From: Neobacillus sp. PS3-34
GTDB lineage: Bacteria > Bacillota > Bacilli > Bacillales > Cytobacillaceae
DNA: 64,000 nucleotides
NCBI RefSeq assembly: GCF_030915465.1
Contig: NZ_CP133267.1
Location: 62,001-126,000, forward strand
Direction: 5' to 3'
The position numbers and the translations under genes are program-made. The notes under the pieces were generated by a model. It made no database searches. It worked only from the letters and a program-made list of their open reading frames with translations, and was not told the DNA's origin. This document shows positions 54,119 through 61,965 of the stretch, piece by piece (positions within the stretch are counted from its first letter, which is position 1; every line of letters starts with the position of its first letter).

Positions 54119-54661
54119 TTAGTTCTCTTTTAATTTTTTCGAAAAAATTATAGGTACTGTATTTTTATTAACAATTTTTATTATAGCAACTTCCTTTATT
54201 TTTCCATATACTGTCTCATTTCTTGATAAACAATAATTAAATGCCTCTGCTAGTCTTTCAGAAGACAATCTATTAGACAACGTACAATGCGGTATCCAAT
54301 TGTCAGGTGAATATATTGAAATGGGAATATCATTGAATTGTTTAAAATATTTATGATGATTAGAATGAAATTCAATCAAATCTTTTGTAATAGTTGGTGA
54401 ATAAAACAAGGCTCCTGACTTCAAAAACGAGCCAATCGAATTAAACGTGATATCTACACTTGCCCTATCATCATAGAATTCATTCATTCTTTTTATATAT
54501 TCATTTGTGTTTATATCCTTTTAACTAGCTAACGTAATATGGGGTCTTCGATCTTCTACTTCTTCTGCATAGAAGGAAATCAACTTTTCTCTTAATTCTT
54601 TCCAAATATCGTTAATAATCTGTTCTGTTTGTTCATCAAATAATGCTATAACCCCAAACAT
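54119..54661 (-). pseudogene. 2'-5' RNA ligase-like (2H phosphoesterase) gene with in-frame stop
   Basis: 180 codons from the ATG at 54661, with a TAA at codon 47 (54521-54523) and the frame otherwise intact. Both 2H motifs are present: RRPHITLAS just before the stop and WIPHCTLSNRL downstream. Such proteins hydrolyse or ligate 2',3'-cyclic nucleotide ends. The change looks like a single-base nonsense mutation (AGT-TAA-AAG), not an indel. The downstream half has an ATG at 54487 but lacks the first motif. Confidence 0.72.
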
Positions 54662-54742
54662 CCTTTAACCATCTCCAATTTTAAAAATCGCTCTTATAAT
54701 TATGGACAGTTAGGCATAAAACAAATGCTTTGCTTAACTACT

Positions 54743-55248
54743 TTAAATTTCCCACTCCATTAAGTAAAAATTATCATTAAGGGTCTGAACTTTTCTAAAA
54801 CCACATTTTTCATAACAGGAGATTGCTCTAACATTAGTATTCTTTACTTCCAACACAACCCGAGACGCATTTTCATTTGTACTAATATATTTTAAAATCA
54901 ATAAAATCATGGATGTACCGATTCCTTTACCCCATAATTCAGTTTCGCCAATAAACTGGTCTATTCCGTACACATTCTGTTTTTCTGAATAACCGTATTT
55001 TATTAGTTCAGATTCTTGGATTTCGTAGTATTGCATATATCCAATTGGTTTATTTTTATATTCAACAATACATGGCTTAACATAATGCTTTCCTTCAACT
55101 CTTGGACCATATTTTGTAATTATACTTTCTAAACTGGATGGTGGCCCTCGTAAAATTCCAATACCTTAGAATCATTTAACCATTTGACCATAAAGTCAAA
55201 GTCATTAGGGTTCATAGATCTTATGAATAGGTCGTCTTTTAAAATCAC
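54743..55248 (-). pseudogene. AAC(6')-type aminoglycoside N-acetyltransferase-like gene, frameshifted
   Basis: A GNAT protein of about 168 residues when repaired, starting at GTG 55248. MNPNDFDFMVKWLNDSKVLEFYEG is the classic AAC(6') start. After EG the frame breaks in a G-run near 55145; one more G gives GPPSSLESIITKYGP, then PCIVEYKNKPIGYMQYYE, GIDQFIGETELWGKGIGTSM (motif A) and CYEKCGFRKVQ. A chromosomal AAC(6')-like gene could modify aminoglycosides or another amine; resistance cannot be inferred. Confidence 0.7.
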
Positions 55249-55413
55249 ATTAACCCATCTCCATTTTTGTTAATTCTATTTTCATATCCAAGTTCCTTAT
55301 TGCTGACAAAATAGATAGCCCTACTCCAGCCATTAGAATATTACTTCCTGTCCTGCCTGAAATTTTTCCCAATATAATAATTTACAGAAACAAACCATTT
55401 AGTTAAATAACAA

Positions 55414-55726
55414 TTAGACACGAAAACCAATTTTTTGCTTAATTTCTTTGAGGAATGGTACACTAACTTCCCTTGCTCTTTTTGCCCCACTTAATAATAT
55501 TTTATCCAATGTTTTCGGCGTTCCCATTAGTTCATTGTATTTCTCTCGCGGTTTGAAACTCCTCGGCGTGATGAATTTTAGTTATTCCATGATAATCTGC
55601 TACAAAGTAAACGGGCTGATAATCTTTAACCTTGGCCAATTCTAAAGCGGGTTTTATTGCCCCAATATAATTTCCTAAATGAATTTGTCCCGTTGGTTTA
55701 ATTCCTGTTAAAATCGTTCTTTTCAT
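55414..55726 (-). pseudogene. trpS: Tryptophanyl-tRNA synthetase relic with internal deletion
   Basis: The first 64 codons encode the TrpS start, MKRTILTGIKPTGQIHLGNY (the class I HIGH motif appears as HLGN), to EEFQTAREI. The next frame encodes the TrpS C-terminus, EKYNELMGTPKTLDKILLSG to KQKIGFRV. About 220 central codons, including KMSKS, are missing. This is a deletion joined out of frame, not a homopolymer error. A functional trpS must exist elsewhere. A T-box leader is still present upstream. Confidence 0.87.
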
Positions 55727-55744
55727 AATAACCTCCAGTTAAAT

Positions 55745-56020
55745 TGGAAACACAAAAAGGGCTGCTCAATCCAAAAAAAGGACGAGTAACCCCGTGGTGC
55801 CACCTTCATTCGTTTATATAAATAAAAGCACTTAGTCCGTACTGAAACCTTAACGATGTTTCGATACGTAGTCTCTTTTAACGGTAAGACATCCGCTAGA
55901 CCTACTATTTGATTCAGTCTAGAAGCTCCGAAGCCCATTCAACCATAATCCCGTACGGATTCTCAGCAGCCATCCGCTCTCTGAAACGTTCTTAAAGCTT
56001 ACTTTTCATCTTCATCGCTC
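55745..56020 (-). promoter_or_regulatory. T-box leader (tryptophan) of the trpS relic
   Basis: The conserved T-box AATGAAGGTGGCACCACGGG lies at 55791-55810 (minus strand), followed by TTACTCGTCCTTTTTTT, a terminator-type end. Upstream is a long Stem I region; a TGG triplet in GAATGGGCTTC (around 55935) is a candidate Trp specifier, matching the downstream trpS. T-boxes sense uncharged tRNA and allow readthrough under starvation. Here the controlled gene is broken. Confidence 0.85.
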
Positions 56021-56147
56021 TTGAATATTAATTTAATACTAAAATATGGATATTAAAAGGTCAAGCGAAACATGAAAAATTTTCCACCTTTCGGTAATCC
56101 ATCAGCAACAGAATGAAAACCATCCGATAGTCGAATGCACAGATTAA

Positions 56148-56426
56148 TTAATTATTTAGTTGTTTGTTCAAAAATGAAATAAATTTTTCTTGTGATTTTT
56201 GATTTGAAATTATCTTTTTGGTACGAATACTGCTTTGTAAATATCCCCTAATTTTTCGATTAACAAAGAATAAGCGACGGTATTTCTCATCTTCATATAT
56301 CTCCTTAAACCATTCGTATTGGAGTAAAAATTTTATATTTTTATCAATTTTTTGGGTGTTCAATGTACTAGTAGGACTAATAGTCCCAGCTAAAGAGGAA
56401 AAAAACTCACTTAAAAAATCTGTCAA
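56148..56426 (-). CDS. Hypothetical protein
   Basis: 92 residues from a TTG at 56426, chosen because GGAGGG lies 8 bases upstream. TDFLSEFFSSLAGTISPTST precedes a basic helical region KNIKFLLQYEWFKEIYEDEKYRRLFFVNRKIRG. Unrecognised; the Lys/Arg/Tyr richness suggests nucleic-acid or membrane-surface contact, which is conjecture. Confidence 0.5.
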   Translation of the reverse strand: MTDFLSEFFSSLAGTISPTSTLNTQKIDKNIKFLLQYEWFKEIYEDEKYRRLFFVNRKIRGYLQSSIRTKKIISNQKSQEKFISFLNKQLNN

Positions 56427-56539
56427 TTCCCTTACCCTCCAATTCAAAATTGATAATACCACATAAAAATATGTATTTTATTATCCATATATATAATCTC
56501 CATAAACAATGTCCCTAATAATACTAAAATATACTGATG

Positions 56540-56625
56540 TTGTTAATCTAACCTGCATCGTTCCTTGAATAAGGAATAAGAACCCCTTCTTTATTGACGT
56601 ATCGCAACCATAGTTGAAGAGGCAA
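56540..56625 (+). repeat. Intergenic repeat copy 34
   Basis: GTTAATCTAACCTGCATCG, TTCCTTGAATAAGGAATAAG, then GACGTATCGCAACCATAG. It has an unoccupied TTGAATAAGG. Confidence 0.7.
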
Positions 56626-56912
56626 AATTTTAAAAATGCTGAGTTCATAAATAATACAAGTAAATCCATATTTTTTGTAATTTAAATCACACCTTTTTTT
56701 AACTATCGGATTTACAATCGTTATAAATCCATAAAAAGAAAAGGGGCTGATACATCACCGAGGTGCGAAAGGAGTTTAATTTGATGTTGATTTTCAAGGA
56801 CATCCTTTACTCTCCTTTATAAAAAACCTCTCGAGTGTTTGAGTTTTATTCATCATACAATAAGACTTTTTGGTTGTATGAAACTTTACAGCAAATGTAG
56901 GAGGTTATTCTT

Positions 56913-57230
56913 TTGTTAAAATTTCTGATTTTCGTTTTGATTCCTATTACTTTGATTTTGTTGGCTGTTTTTTATGAGGGAATGATGGAGCTATATAAGC
57001 AAGAAAAGGAGGAAGAAAAAAATATTGTCAGAGAAGGAATGGAAGGATACTTAGATCAAAAGTATGGAAGAGGAAAAGTTAAAATATTCAAATCGATACT
57101 TGATGCTGAAGGCAATGAAAGGTATTTGATTTATTTGCCGCATTACGAGTGGTTCAAAGCCCCGAAATACCAATGGTATGAAGTGTACGCCACTCATAAT
57201 GGTTATCAGCATAGAGAAATCCAAGGATGA
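56913..57230 (+). CDS. Small membrane-anchored protein, unknown
   Basis: 105 residues from a TTG at 56913, preceded by AGGAGG. One N-terminal helix (LKFLIFVLIPITLILLAVFY), then a charged stretch YKQEKEEEKNIVREGMEG and a small soluble domain KYGRGKVKIFKSILDAEGN, YLPHYEWFKAPKYQWYEVY. Unrecognised. Confidence 0.6.
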   Translation: MLKFLIFVLIPITLILLAVFYEGMMELYKQEKEEEKNIVREGMEGYLDQKYGRGKVKIFKSILDAEGNERYLIYLPHYEWFKAPKYQWYEVYATHNGYQHREIQG

Positions 57231-57243
57231 TTTCGATCACTTT

Positions 57244-57281
57244 AAAAAAGAACGCCCCTTTTCCCTGAGGTGTTCTCTTTT
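57244..57281 (+). terminator. Terminator-like hairpin
   Basis: AAAAGAACGCC and GGTGTTCTCTTTT pair imperfectly, 14 bases after the membrane protein stop. Confidence 0.65.
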
Positions 57282-57326
57282 GAAGTACCCCCAGGTATAA
57301 AAACATATATTAAAGCAGCTATAATC

Positions 57327-57363
57327 GCAGAGTAATTCGCATATGAATTATCTCTGCTTTTTT
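57327..57363 (+). terminator. Second terminator-like hairpin
   Basis: GCAGAGTAATTC and GAATTATCTCTGC pair around GCATAT, followed by TTTTTTATT; no gene lies between it and the previous hairpin. Confidence 0.65.
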
Positions 57364-57550
57364 ATTGATTTTAATTGGGTAATGAGGGTTTATGCCAGAA
57401 TTAACATTATAAATCGCAGATAAATTAGCAAGTCCATAAAAAAAATTATGCTTCTGCTATTTTCTAAATACGGTTCTACAATTTAAAGGGTTATTTCCAA
57501 AGAATTAAGAATATACCTAATAAAAGTCAGAAAAATTGGAGAGTGGCAAT

Positions 57551-58036
57551 ATGATTCATGATATAAAAGAATATGTAAAATATTTAGATGGTATTCATAA
57601 ACGAACGATGCAATATGTGAAAGCAATACCTAGTGAACTTTTAGATTGGAAGCCTTCTAAAGATAAATTTTCTACAGGTGATTTATTGCGACATATCGCA
57701 TCATCTCGATTGATGTTTCTTGGTATATTTGAACATGGAACGTGGACATACATAGGACATGATACTGATAAAGGGGCTTCTCTTAAGGATATTTCAAATT
57801 ATTTGGAGGCATGTCAGAATAAACTAACAGAGGGTCTATTAAAACTTGGCAACGATGTGTTGACAAAAAAGGTTTTAACCCTTAATGGTCATGAAGCTAG
57901 TGCGTGGAGAATACTTATGGCAATACCCGAACATGAAATCCATCATCGTGGACAAATATCTACATATTTACAAATGAACAAAATTGAACCACCTCAAATT
58001 TTCGGGTTAAAAATTGAGCAAGTTAAAACATTATAA
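57551..58036 (+). CDS. DinB family protein
   Basis: 161 residues from the ATG at 57551, with GGAGAG upstream. Four-helix bundle with metal ligands: LLRHIASSRLMF (His) and IPEHEIHHRGQISTYL (HxxxH). DWKPSKDKFSTGDLLRHI is the typical first-helix turn of YfiT/DinB proteins. Substrate unknown; a third DinB-type gene lies at 62826. Confidence 0.82.
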   Translation: MIHDIKEYVKYLDGIHKRTMQYVKAIPSELLDWKPSKDKFSTGDLLRHIASSRLMFLGIFEHGTWTYIGHDTDKGASLKDISNYLEACQNKLTEGLLKLGNDVLTKKVLTLNGHEASAWRILMAIPEHEIHHRGQISTYLQMNKIEPPQIFGLKIEQVKTL

Positions 58037-58046
58037 TTTTATGAAA

Positions 58047-58089
58047 GAGCTTTGGACATCATCGTATATCCAAAGCTTTATTTTTTTGT
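58047..58089 (+). terminator. Terminator after DinB gene
   Basis: AGCTTTGGA and TCCAAAGCT pair, followed by TTATTTTTTT. Good bidirectional terminator between convergent genes. Confidence 0.85.
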
Positions 58090-58132
58090 CTTGTTATGCA
58101 AATTGCTCCGGTAGTAATTTCAATAAAAGGTA

Positions 58133-58726
58133 CTAATCATTTAATCCCTTTCCATTGAGAATTTGCTGCATATATTTCTCAACCCTTGACTCTCGAGTTT
58201 TGGATTGTTTGGGTTGAGAAAAATAAAGAATGTATGCTCTTTGCCGTCCAGGCGTCAATCCTTCAAAAGCAGTTTTCAAGGAAGGGATTTCATTAAATTT
58301 ATTTTGAAGTTCTTCAGGAATGATGTATTCTGTAGTCTTTTTAAAATTCACTTCCACACCGGCTTTTTCAACTTCAATGGCTTCAAAAATATAGTCTTTC
58401 AAGATGGTTTCCATATTAACTATTTCTTGAACATTGGTGAACCGAATTTGGCGCGCCGCCTGTACATTCTCCGTTTGTTGGATTAGAATACCATGGGCAT
58501 CCTGTAACAACGCGCCTTTGTGAAACAGAAGCGCACAATATTCTTTAAATCCATGTATTAAAACGATGTTTTTGTTCTTAAACGTGTAACAAGGATGCAT
58601 CCATTTAAATTCTTCGGTCAGCTCACAGTCAAGAACGATATCTCTCAACTTCTCATATTCCTCCTTCCATTTTTTGGATTTACTTAAAAATTCATCAACC
58701 TTAGGATTCAATCTACTCTTTGTCAT
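58133..58726 (-). CDS. YdeI/OmpD-associated family protein
   Basis: 197 residues from the ATG at 58726, preceded by GAGGTG. N-terminal DUF1801-like domain (KWMHPCYTFKNKNIVLIHGF, YCALLFHKGALL) and a C-terminal YdeI helical domain (IPEELQNKFNEIPSLKTAFEGLTPGRQRAYILYFSQPKQSKTRESRVEK is characteristic in its LTPGRQR part). Related proteins were linked to peptide resistance in Bacillus. Function here inferred only from family. Confidence 0.8.
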   Translation of the reverse strand: MTKSRLNPKVDEFLSKSKKWKEEYEKLRDIVLDCELTEEFKWMHPCYTFKNKNIVLIHGFKEYCALLFHKGALLQDAHGILIQQTENVQAARQIRFTNVQEIVNMETILKDYIFEAIEVEKAGVEVNFKKTTEYIIPEELQNKFNEIPSLKTAFEGLTPGRQRAYILYFSQPKQSKTRESRVEKYMQQILNGKGLND

Positions 58727-58737
58727 CAAGGAACACC

Positions 58738-58821
58738 TCACTTAAATTCTTCCTGCCACTTTTTGGCTTTACTTAAATATACATCAACCTCAGGATTTGA
58801 TTGTTCCCTTGCAGTATAGCC
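58738..58821 (-). pseudogene. N-terminal fragment of a second YdeI-like gene
   Basis: Reads NPEVDVYLSKAKKWQEEFK and stops 12 bases before the intact gene, whose own start reads NPKVDEFLSKSKKWKEEY. The fragment is therefore the relic of a tandem paralog or a partial duplication, out of frame and without the rest of the domain. Confidence 0.6.
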
Positions 58822-59093
58822 ATAATGTTCTCAATCATAAAATCCTCACAGATTCCCATGATATAAATTATCTTCGCTTAAATTTTACTATACCTATTTT
58901 TATTACACCACTGGTACTGGCTCTTTCACTTTTAAATCGGCTATTAGCCTCTTTATAAAGTTAGAATTACTAGTGATAATCTTCGAACTGTTCACGAAAT
59001 ATATTTAAGAAAATCTCTGTTAAAGTTTGAAACCTTTATTCAAATATTTACGTCTAATAATAGTCGGACATATAATGATTTGGGGGTTAACAC

Positions 59094-59507
59094 ATGGAAA
59101 TTACGTATCTTGAAACGCTTCCTTCTAAACAAGAATTTTTTGATTTATACGAAACTACTGGATGGAATAAAGCTTTCAATTACTCTGATGATATTTTACA
59201 TAAAGCAATTTCAAATAGTTGGTTTAGCGTATCTGCAATAATTGACAATAACTTAGTTGGATTTGGAAGAATAGTTTCTGACGGTCTCTATCAAACCTTT
59301 ATTTGTGATTTAATCGTCCATCCTGATTTCCAAGGACAAGGTATTGGAAAGAAAATCATGCAAATGTTAATGGATCATTGCAAGACATCCAATGTGAATT
59401 TTATTCAGTTATCCTGCGCTAAGGGCAAAGTTGGATTTTACGAAAAATTTGGTTTTCACGCACGTCCCTCAGATGCTCCTGGTATGCACATTTTAGTAAA
59501 GAACTAA
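59094..59507 (+). CDS. GNAT family N-acetyltransferase
   Basis: 137 residues. Motif A is CDLIVHPDFQGQGIGKKIMQ (Q-x-x-G-x-G); VNFIQLSCAKGKVGFYEKFGF follows. Homologous along its length to 63492-63899 (both begin with LYETTGWN or LYESLGWN-like blocks), so the two are paralogs in the same window. GGGGG lies upstream of the ATG. Confidence 0.87.
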   Translation: MEITYLETLPSKQEFFDLYETTGWNKAFNYSDDILHKAISNSWFSVSAIIDNNLVGFGRIVSDGLYQTFICDLIVHPDFQGQGIGKKIMQMLMDHCKTSNVNFIQLSCAKGKVGFYEKFGFHARPSDAPGMHILVKN

Positions 59508-59512
59508 CTATT

Positions 59513-59549
59513 CAAAGTCGTTTTTCTAAAAAGAATAACGGCTTTTTTA
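59513..59549 (+). terminator. Terminator after GNAT gene
   Basis: AAAGTCGTT and AACGGCTTTTTT pair with one mismatch around an A/T-rich loop. Confidence 0.7.
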
Positions 59550-59670
59550 ATTTAATAAATAGAAGTAAAAAAAGTAGCGATAAAATAATCATTATAAAAG
59601 TTATTTTCCTCATCCAACACCTCAAGGGGAAAGTCTAATTTTTTACTTTAATTCTATCTAATAAATTAAT

Positions 59671-59750
59671 ATTCCTTATTCAACTCCTGACCCGTTACCT
59701 GAAGAAGAAAATAAGAAAAAGGATTTATCCTTTTCGAAGTAAAACACTTA
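59671..59750 (+). repeat. Intergenic repeat copy 35
   Basis: TTCCTTATTCAACTCCTGACC, GTTACCTGAAGAAGAAAATAAG, hairpin GGATTTATCC, AAGTAAAACACTTA. Between convergent genes. Confidence 0.7.
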
Positions 59751-59773
59751 ATTTTGATTATCAATTACTGTTT

Positions 59774-60004
59774 TTATATAAAATAAATTACCCCTGAAAT
59801 TACAAAAGCAATTATGCCGACCAGACCTGATATTAATGCTATCTTTGTTCTAAAGCTTCTGTGTTCAGTTGTCTCAGTATAAAAATTTGCTCTTTGACGG
59901 TCTCCATCTGTCCAAGCCCCAATAGAAACACCTGATATAATAATACTAACTATCCCTACAATTAGAAAAAATTGAAACAATAAAACTCCCCCTTTTTCCA
60001 ACAT
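59774..60004 (-). CDS. DUF5316 family membrane protein
   Basis: 76 residues with helices at about 10-30 and 55-75 and the conserved loop GAWTDGDRQRANFYTETTEH between them, the DUF5316 signature. Small Bacillus membrane protein of unknown function. GGAGTT lies upstream of the start. Confidence 0.75.
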   Translation of the reverse strand: MLEKGGVLLFQFFLIVGIVSIIISGVSIGAWTDGDRQRANFYTETTEHRSFRTKIALISGLVGIIAFVISGVIYFI

Positions 60005-60049
60005 CCTACAAATATATACGAAATAATGCTATTTTTGTTTCATTTAAGT

Positions 60050-60149
60050 TTTTCTTATTAAACTGCCCCGGTAGCACAATAAGAAAAAAAGCCACCTGGA
60101 AAGGCAGCTAGATCTTTAACTCTTGCATTCGTTACTTGAATAAGAAAGG
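60050..60149 (+). repeat. Intergenic repeat copy 36
   Basis: TTTTTCTTATTAAACTGCCCC, GGTAGCACAATAAGAAAAAAAG, hairpin GCCACC...GGCAGC, then CTCTTGCATTCGTTACTTGAATAAG, an unoccupied guide match. Confidence 0.75.
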
Positions 60150-60181
60150 TAAAGTTTATGAAGTAATCAGACTCATAGTTT

Positions 60182-60538
60182 TCAATTTTCAACCTTACTT
60201 TTAATTACTTTGGAGAATTCATTTACTTTAGATGGATTCGAAAAATTAGTAAAAACAATAAAATCTTCTTCATAATGCATCAGTAACTTTTCAATAAAAG
60301 GAACTGCCCCATATACAACTCCATTATTTTCATTAAAATTTAAAATTTTATCATATTTAAATTCCCATTTTAACCCATTTCTGAACATATAGTCCGCACA
60401 AAACAATAATTTTTCATTTGTAGCAACTAAAATTCCTGATCTATTTATGTAGCCAAATTCTATTATACAATAAAGTGAAGAGAGCACTTCCTCACGCTCT
60501 TTTAAATATTTCTTTGCTGTTTCTAAATTAGCTTTCAT
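60182..60538 (-). CDS. YokE-like PH domain protein
   Basis: 118 residues, cytosolic. The pattern of strands GILVATNEKLLFCADYM, WEFKYDKILNFNENNGVVYG and DFIVFTNFSNPSKVNEFSKVI with a final helix fits bacterial PH-like (YokE/bPH) domains. Role unknown. Confidence 0.65.
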   Translation of the reverse strand: MKANLETAKKYLKEREEVLSSLYCIIEFGYINRSGILVATNEKLLFCADYMFRNGLKWEFKYDKILNFNENNGVVYGAVPFIEKLLMHYEEDFIVFTNFSNPSKVNEFSKVIKSKVEN

Positions 60539-60567
60539 TAGCTAATTTCCCCTTTTTTAAAATCTTT

Positions 60568-60637
60568 TTCCATTAATCTGCATCGTTACTCGAATAAGAA
60601 AAGGCGAGGTTCTGAAGCATCGCTCCTTAGCTTAAAC
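60568..60637 (+). repeat. Intergenic repeat copy 37 (last)
   Basis: TTTTCCATTAATCTGCATCG, TTACTCGAATAAGAAAAGGC, then AAGCATCGCTCCTTAGCTTAAAC, which overlaps the stop of the MOSC gene. No copies occur after this. Confidence 0.7.
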
Positions 60638-61198
60638 ACGTTCAAGTTTTTTAAAAGGCATGGGAGGTAATTTAACAGAAATGGAATCTCCAGGTTTTAT
60701 TTCACCACTTTCAAAGACTATCCCCATTATTCCTGCTTTTCGAATTAAATTACCCTCGATATCTCTATCTAGGACAGATTTCAAAAGCCCTGGTTTAAAA
60801 TTATCTATTTGTGCACAAGGATTACGTAAACCCGTTACTTTTACGATTGCTGTATTACCAATATACAAAAGGGTGCTAGTAGGTAGATCAAGAAGATTAA
60901 TTCCGAGCGTGGTAATATTTTCACCCATTTGGCCAGGTTCAATAATATAGCGGTTTTTTAACTCTTCGAATAACTCAGAATGAATGAGATGCAATTGTCT
61001 TAAATTAGGTTGATTCGGGTTTTGAGCAACTCTTGAACGATGCTTAACTGTTAGACCATAATGTGCATCTCCTTCAACACCAAATCCCTTCACTAATTTA
61101 ATACTGCTATGATTTTTTTTACTAAATGTATGTTTACCACTTAAACTTACAGCTAGAACCTTACCGTAAATGGTACTTTCATTTAGAGCATTCATCAT
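60632..61198 (-). CDS. MOSC domain protein
   Basis: 188 residues from the ATG at 61198, preceded by GGGGGA. MOSC core: VEGDAHYGLTVKHRSRVA, PGQMGENITTLGINLLDLP and VTGLRNPCAQIDNFKPGLL with the conserved Cys that binds sulfur or molybdenum cofactor. Related YiiM-like proteins reduce N-hydroxylated compounds with molybdenum cofactor. Activity inferred. Confidence 0.85.
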   Translation of the reverse strand: MMNALNESTIYGKVLAVSLSGKHTFSKKNHSSIKLVKGFGVEGDAHYGLTVKHRSRVAQNPNQPNLRQLHLIHSELFEELKNRYIIEPGQMGENITTLGINLLDLPTSTLLYIGNTAIVKVTGLRNPCAQIDNFKPGLLKSVLDRDIEGNLIRKAGIMGIVFESGEIKPGDSISVKLPPMPFKKLERV

Positions 61199-61274
61199 AT
61201 CCCCCTGATTTTTTGTGATTAACACCTGTATTTTAATCTACCCGTTTTTTTAAAGTCTTCTTACTTCAAAAAAA

Positions 61275-61658
61275 CTAGTGCTTCTGTTCTCTCTTTTCAA
61301 AGTAGTGGATAGGGCGGATCTCAATGCCCCAGCCAAACTCCTCTCCCGCACTCACTTGCGTGGTCGGATGTAGTGAGGCTATCCGAATTGCTTCCTCCAT
61401 GTCCTCTGCTTCTATGAGAAACGCACTGCCAATCAACTCCTTGGTTTCTATAAAAGGACCGTCCGTAACCATTACCTCCCCGTTCACCCACCGCAAACAT
61501 TTGGCCTCCAAGTCGAGCCCAGCATCCATCATCACTTGACCGCTCTTGTAGAATTCCGCGAGGTGGGGCTGACATTCGCGCATAACAGCATCAATCTCCG
61601 CCTTGGGGCGAGCATCCATTATTTCTGGTTCAAAGTAACCCAAACATAGATATATCAT
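61275..61658 (-). CDS. YCII-related protein (DGPF domain)
   Basis: 127 residues. MVTDGPFIETKELIGSAFLI contains the DGPF signature of the PhnB-related YCII branch, then AIRIASLHPTTQVSAGEEFGWGIEIRPI. Cytosolic ferredoxin-like fold; no enzyme activity known to me. GC content looks higher than its neighbours, hinting at separate origin. Confidence 0.8.
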   Translation of the reverse strand: MIYLCLGYFEPEIMDARPKAEIDAVMRECQPHLAEFYKSGQVMMDAGLDLEAKCLRWVNGEVMVTDGPFIETKELIGSAFLIEAEDMEEAIRIASLHPTTQVSAGEEFGWGIEIRPIHYFEKREQKH

Positions 61659-61689
61659 TTTAAAAATCTCCTTTACTTAATTGATTTTG

Positions 61690-61960
61690 GCTTACCGTTA
61701 TTCTCATACAGCTCACTACAAATTTCTTTTATTCTTACCTCTATTTAGTCGACGATCGGCATACGGTAATATCGACACATCCGCTAATAATTATCTGGAC
61801 TTTCTTCCCACGGTCTGACCTACTATTCCGCCCCACATTCGGAGACCTGATTCAAAAGCACTTCCCGCTCTCGCGAATTGCGGGTAAGCGATGCTGCACG
61901 TTTGAATTAAAGACGAAAAAACGTCCCTACTTTTTGTAGCACTTAGAATATATAATGATA
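61690..61960. other. Non-coding stretch, no recognisable gene
   Basis: About 270 bases with slightly higher GC than neighbours. GCGAATTGCGGG and ACGAAAAAACGT can pair locally. I see no ORF with a ribosome site and no repeat copy. Confidence 0.4.
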
Positions 61961-61965
61961 GATTT

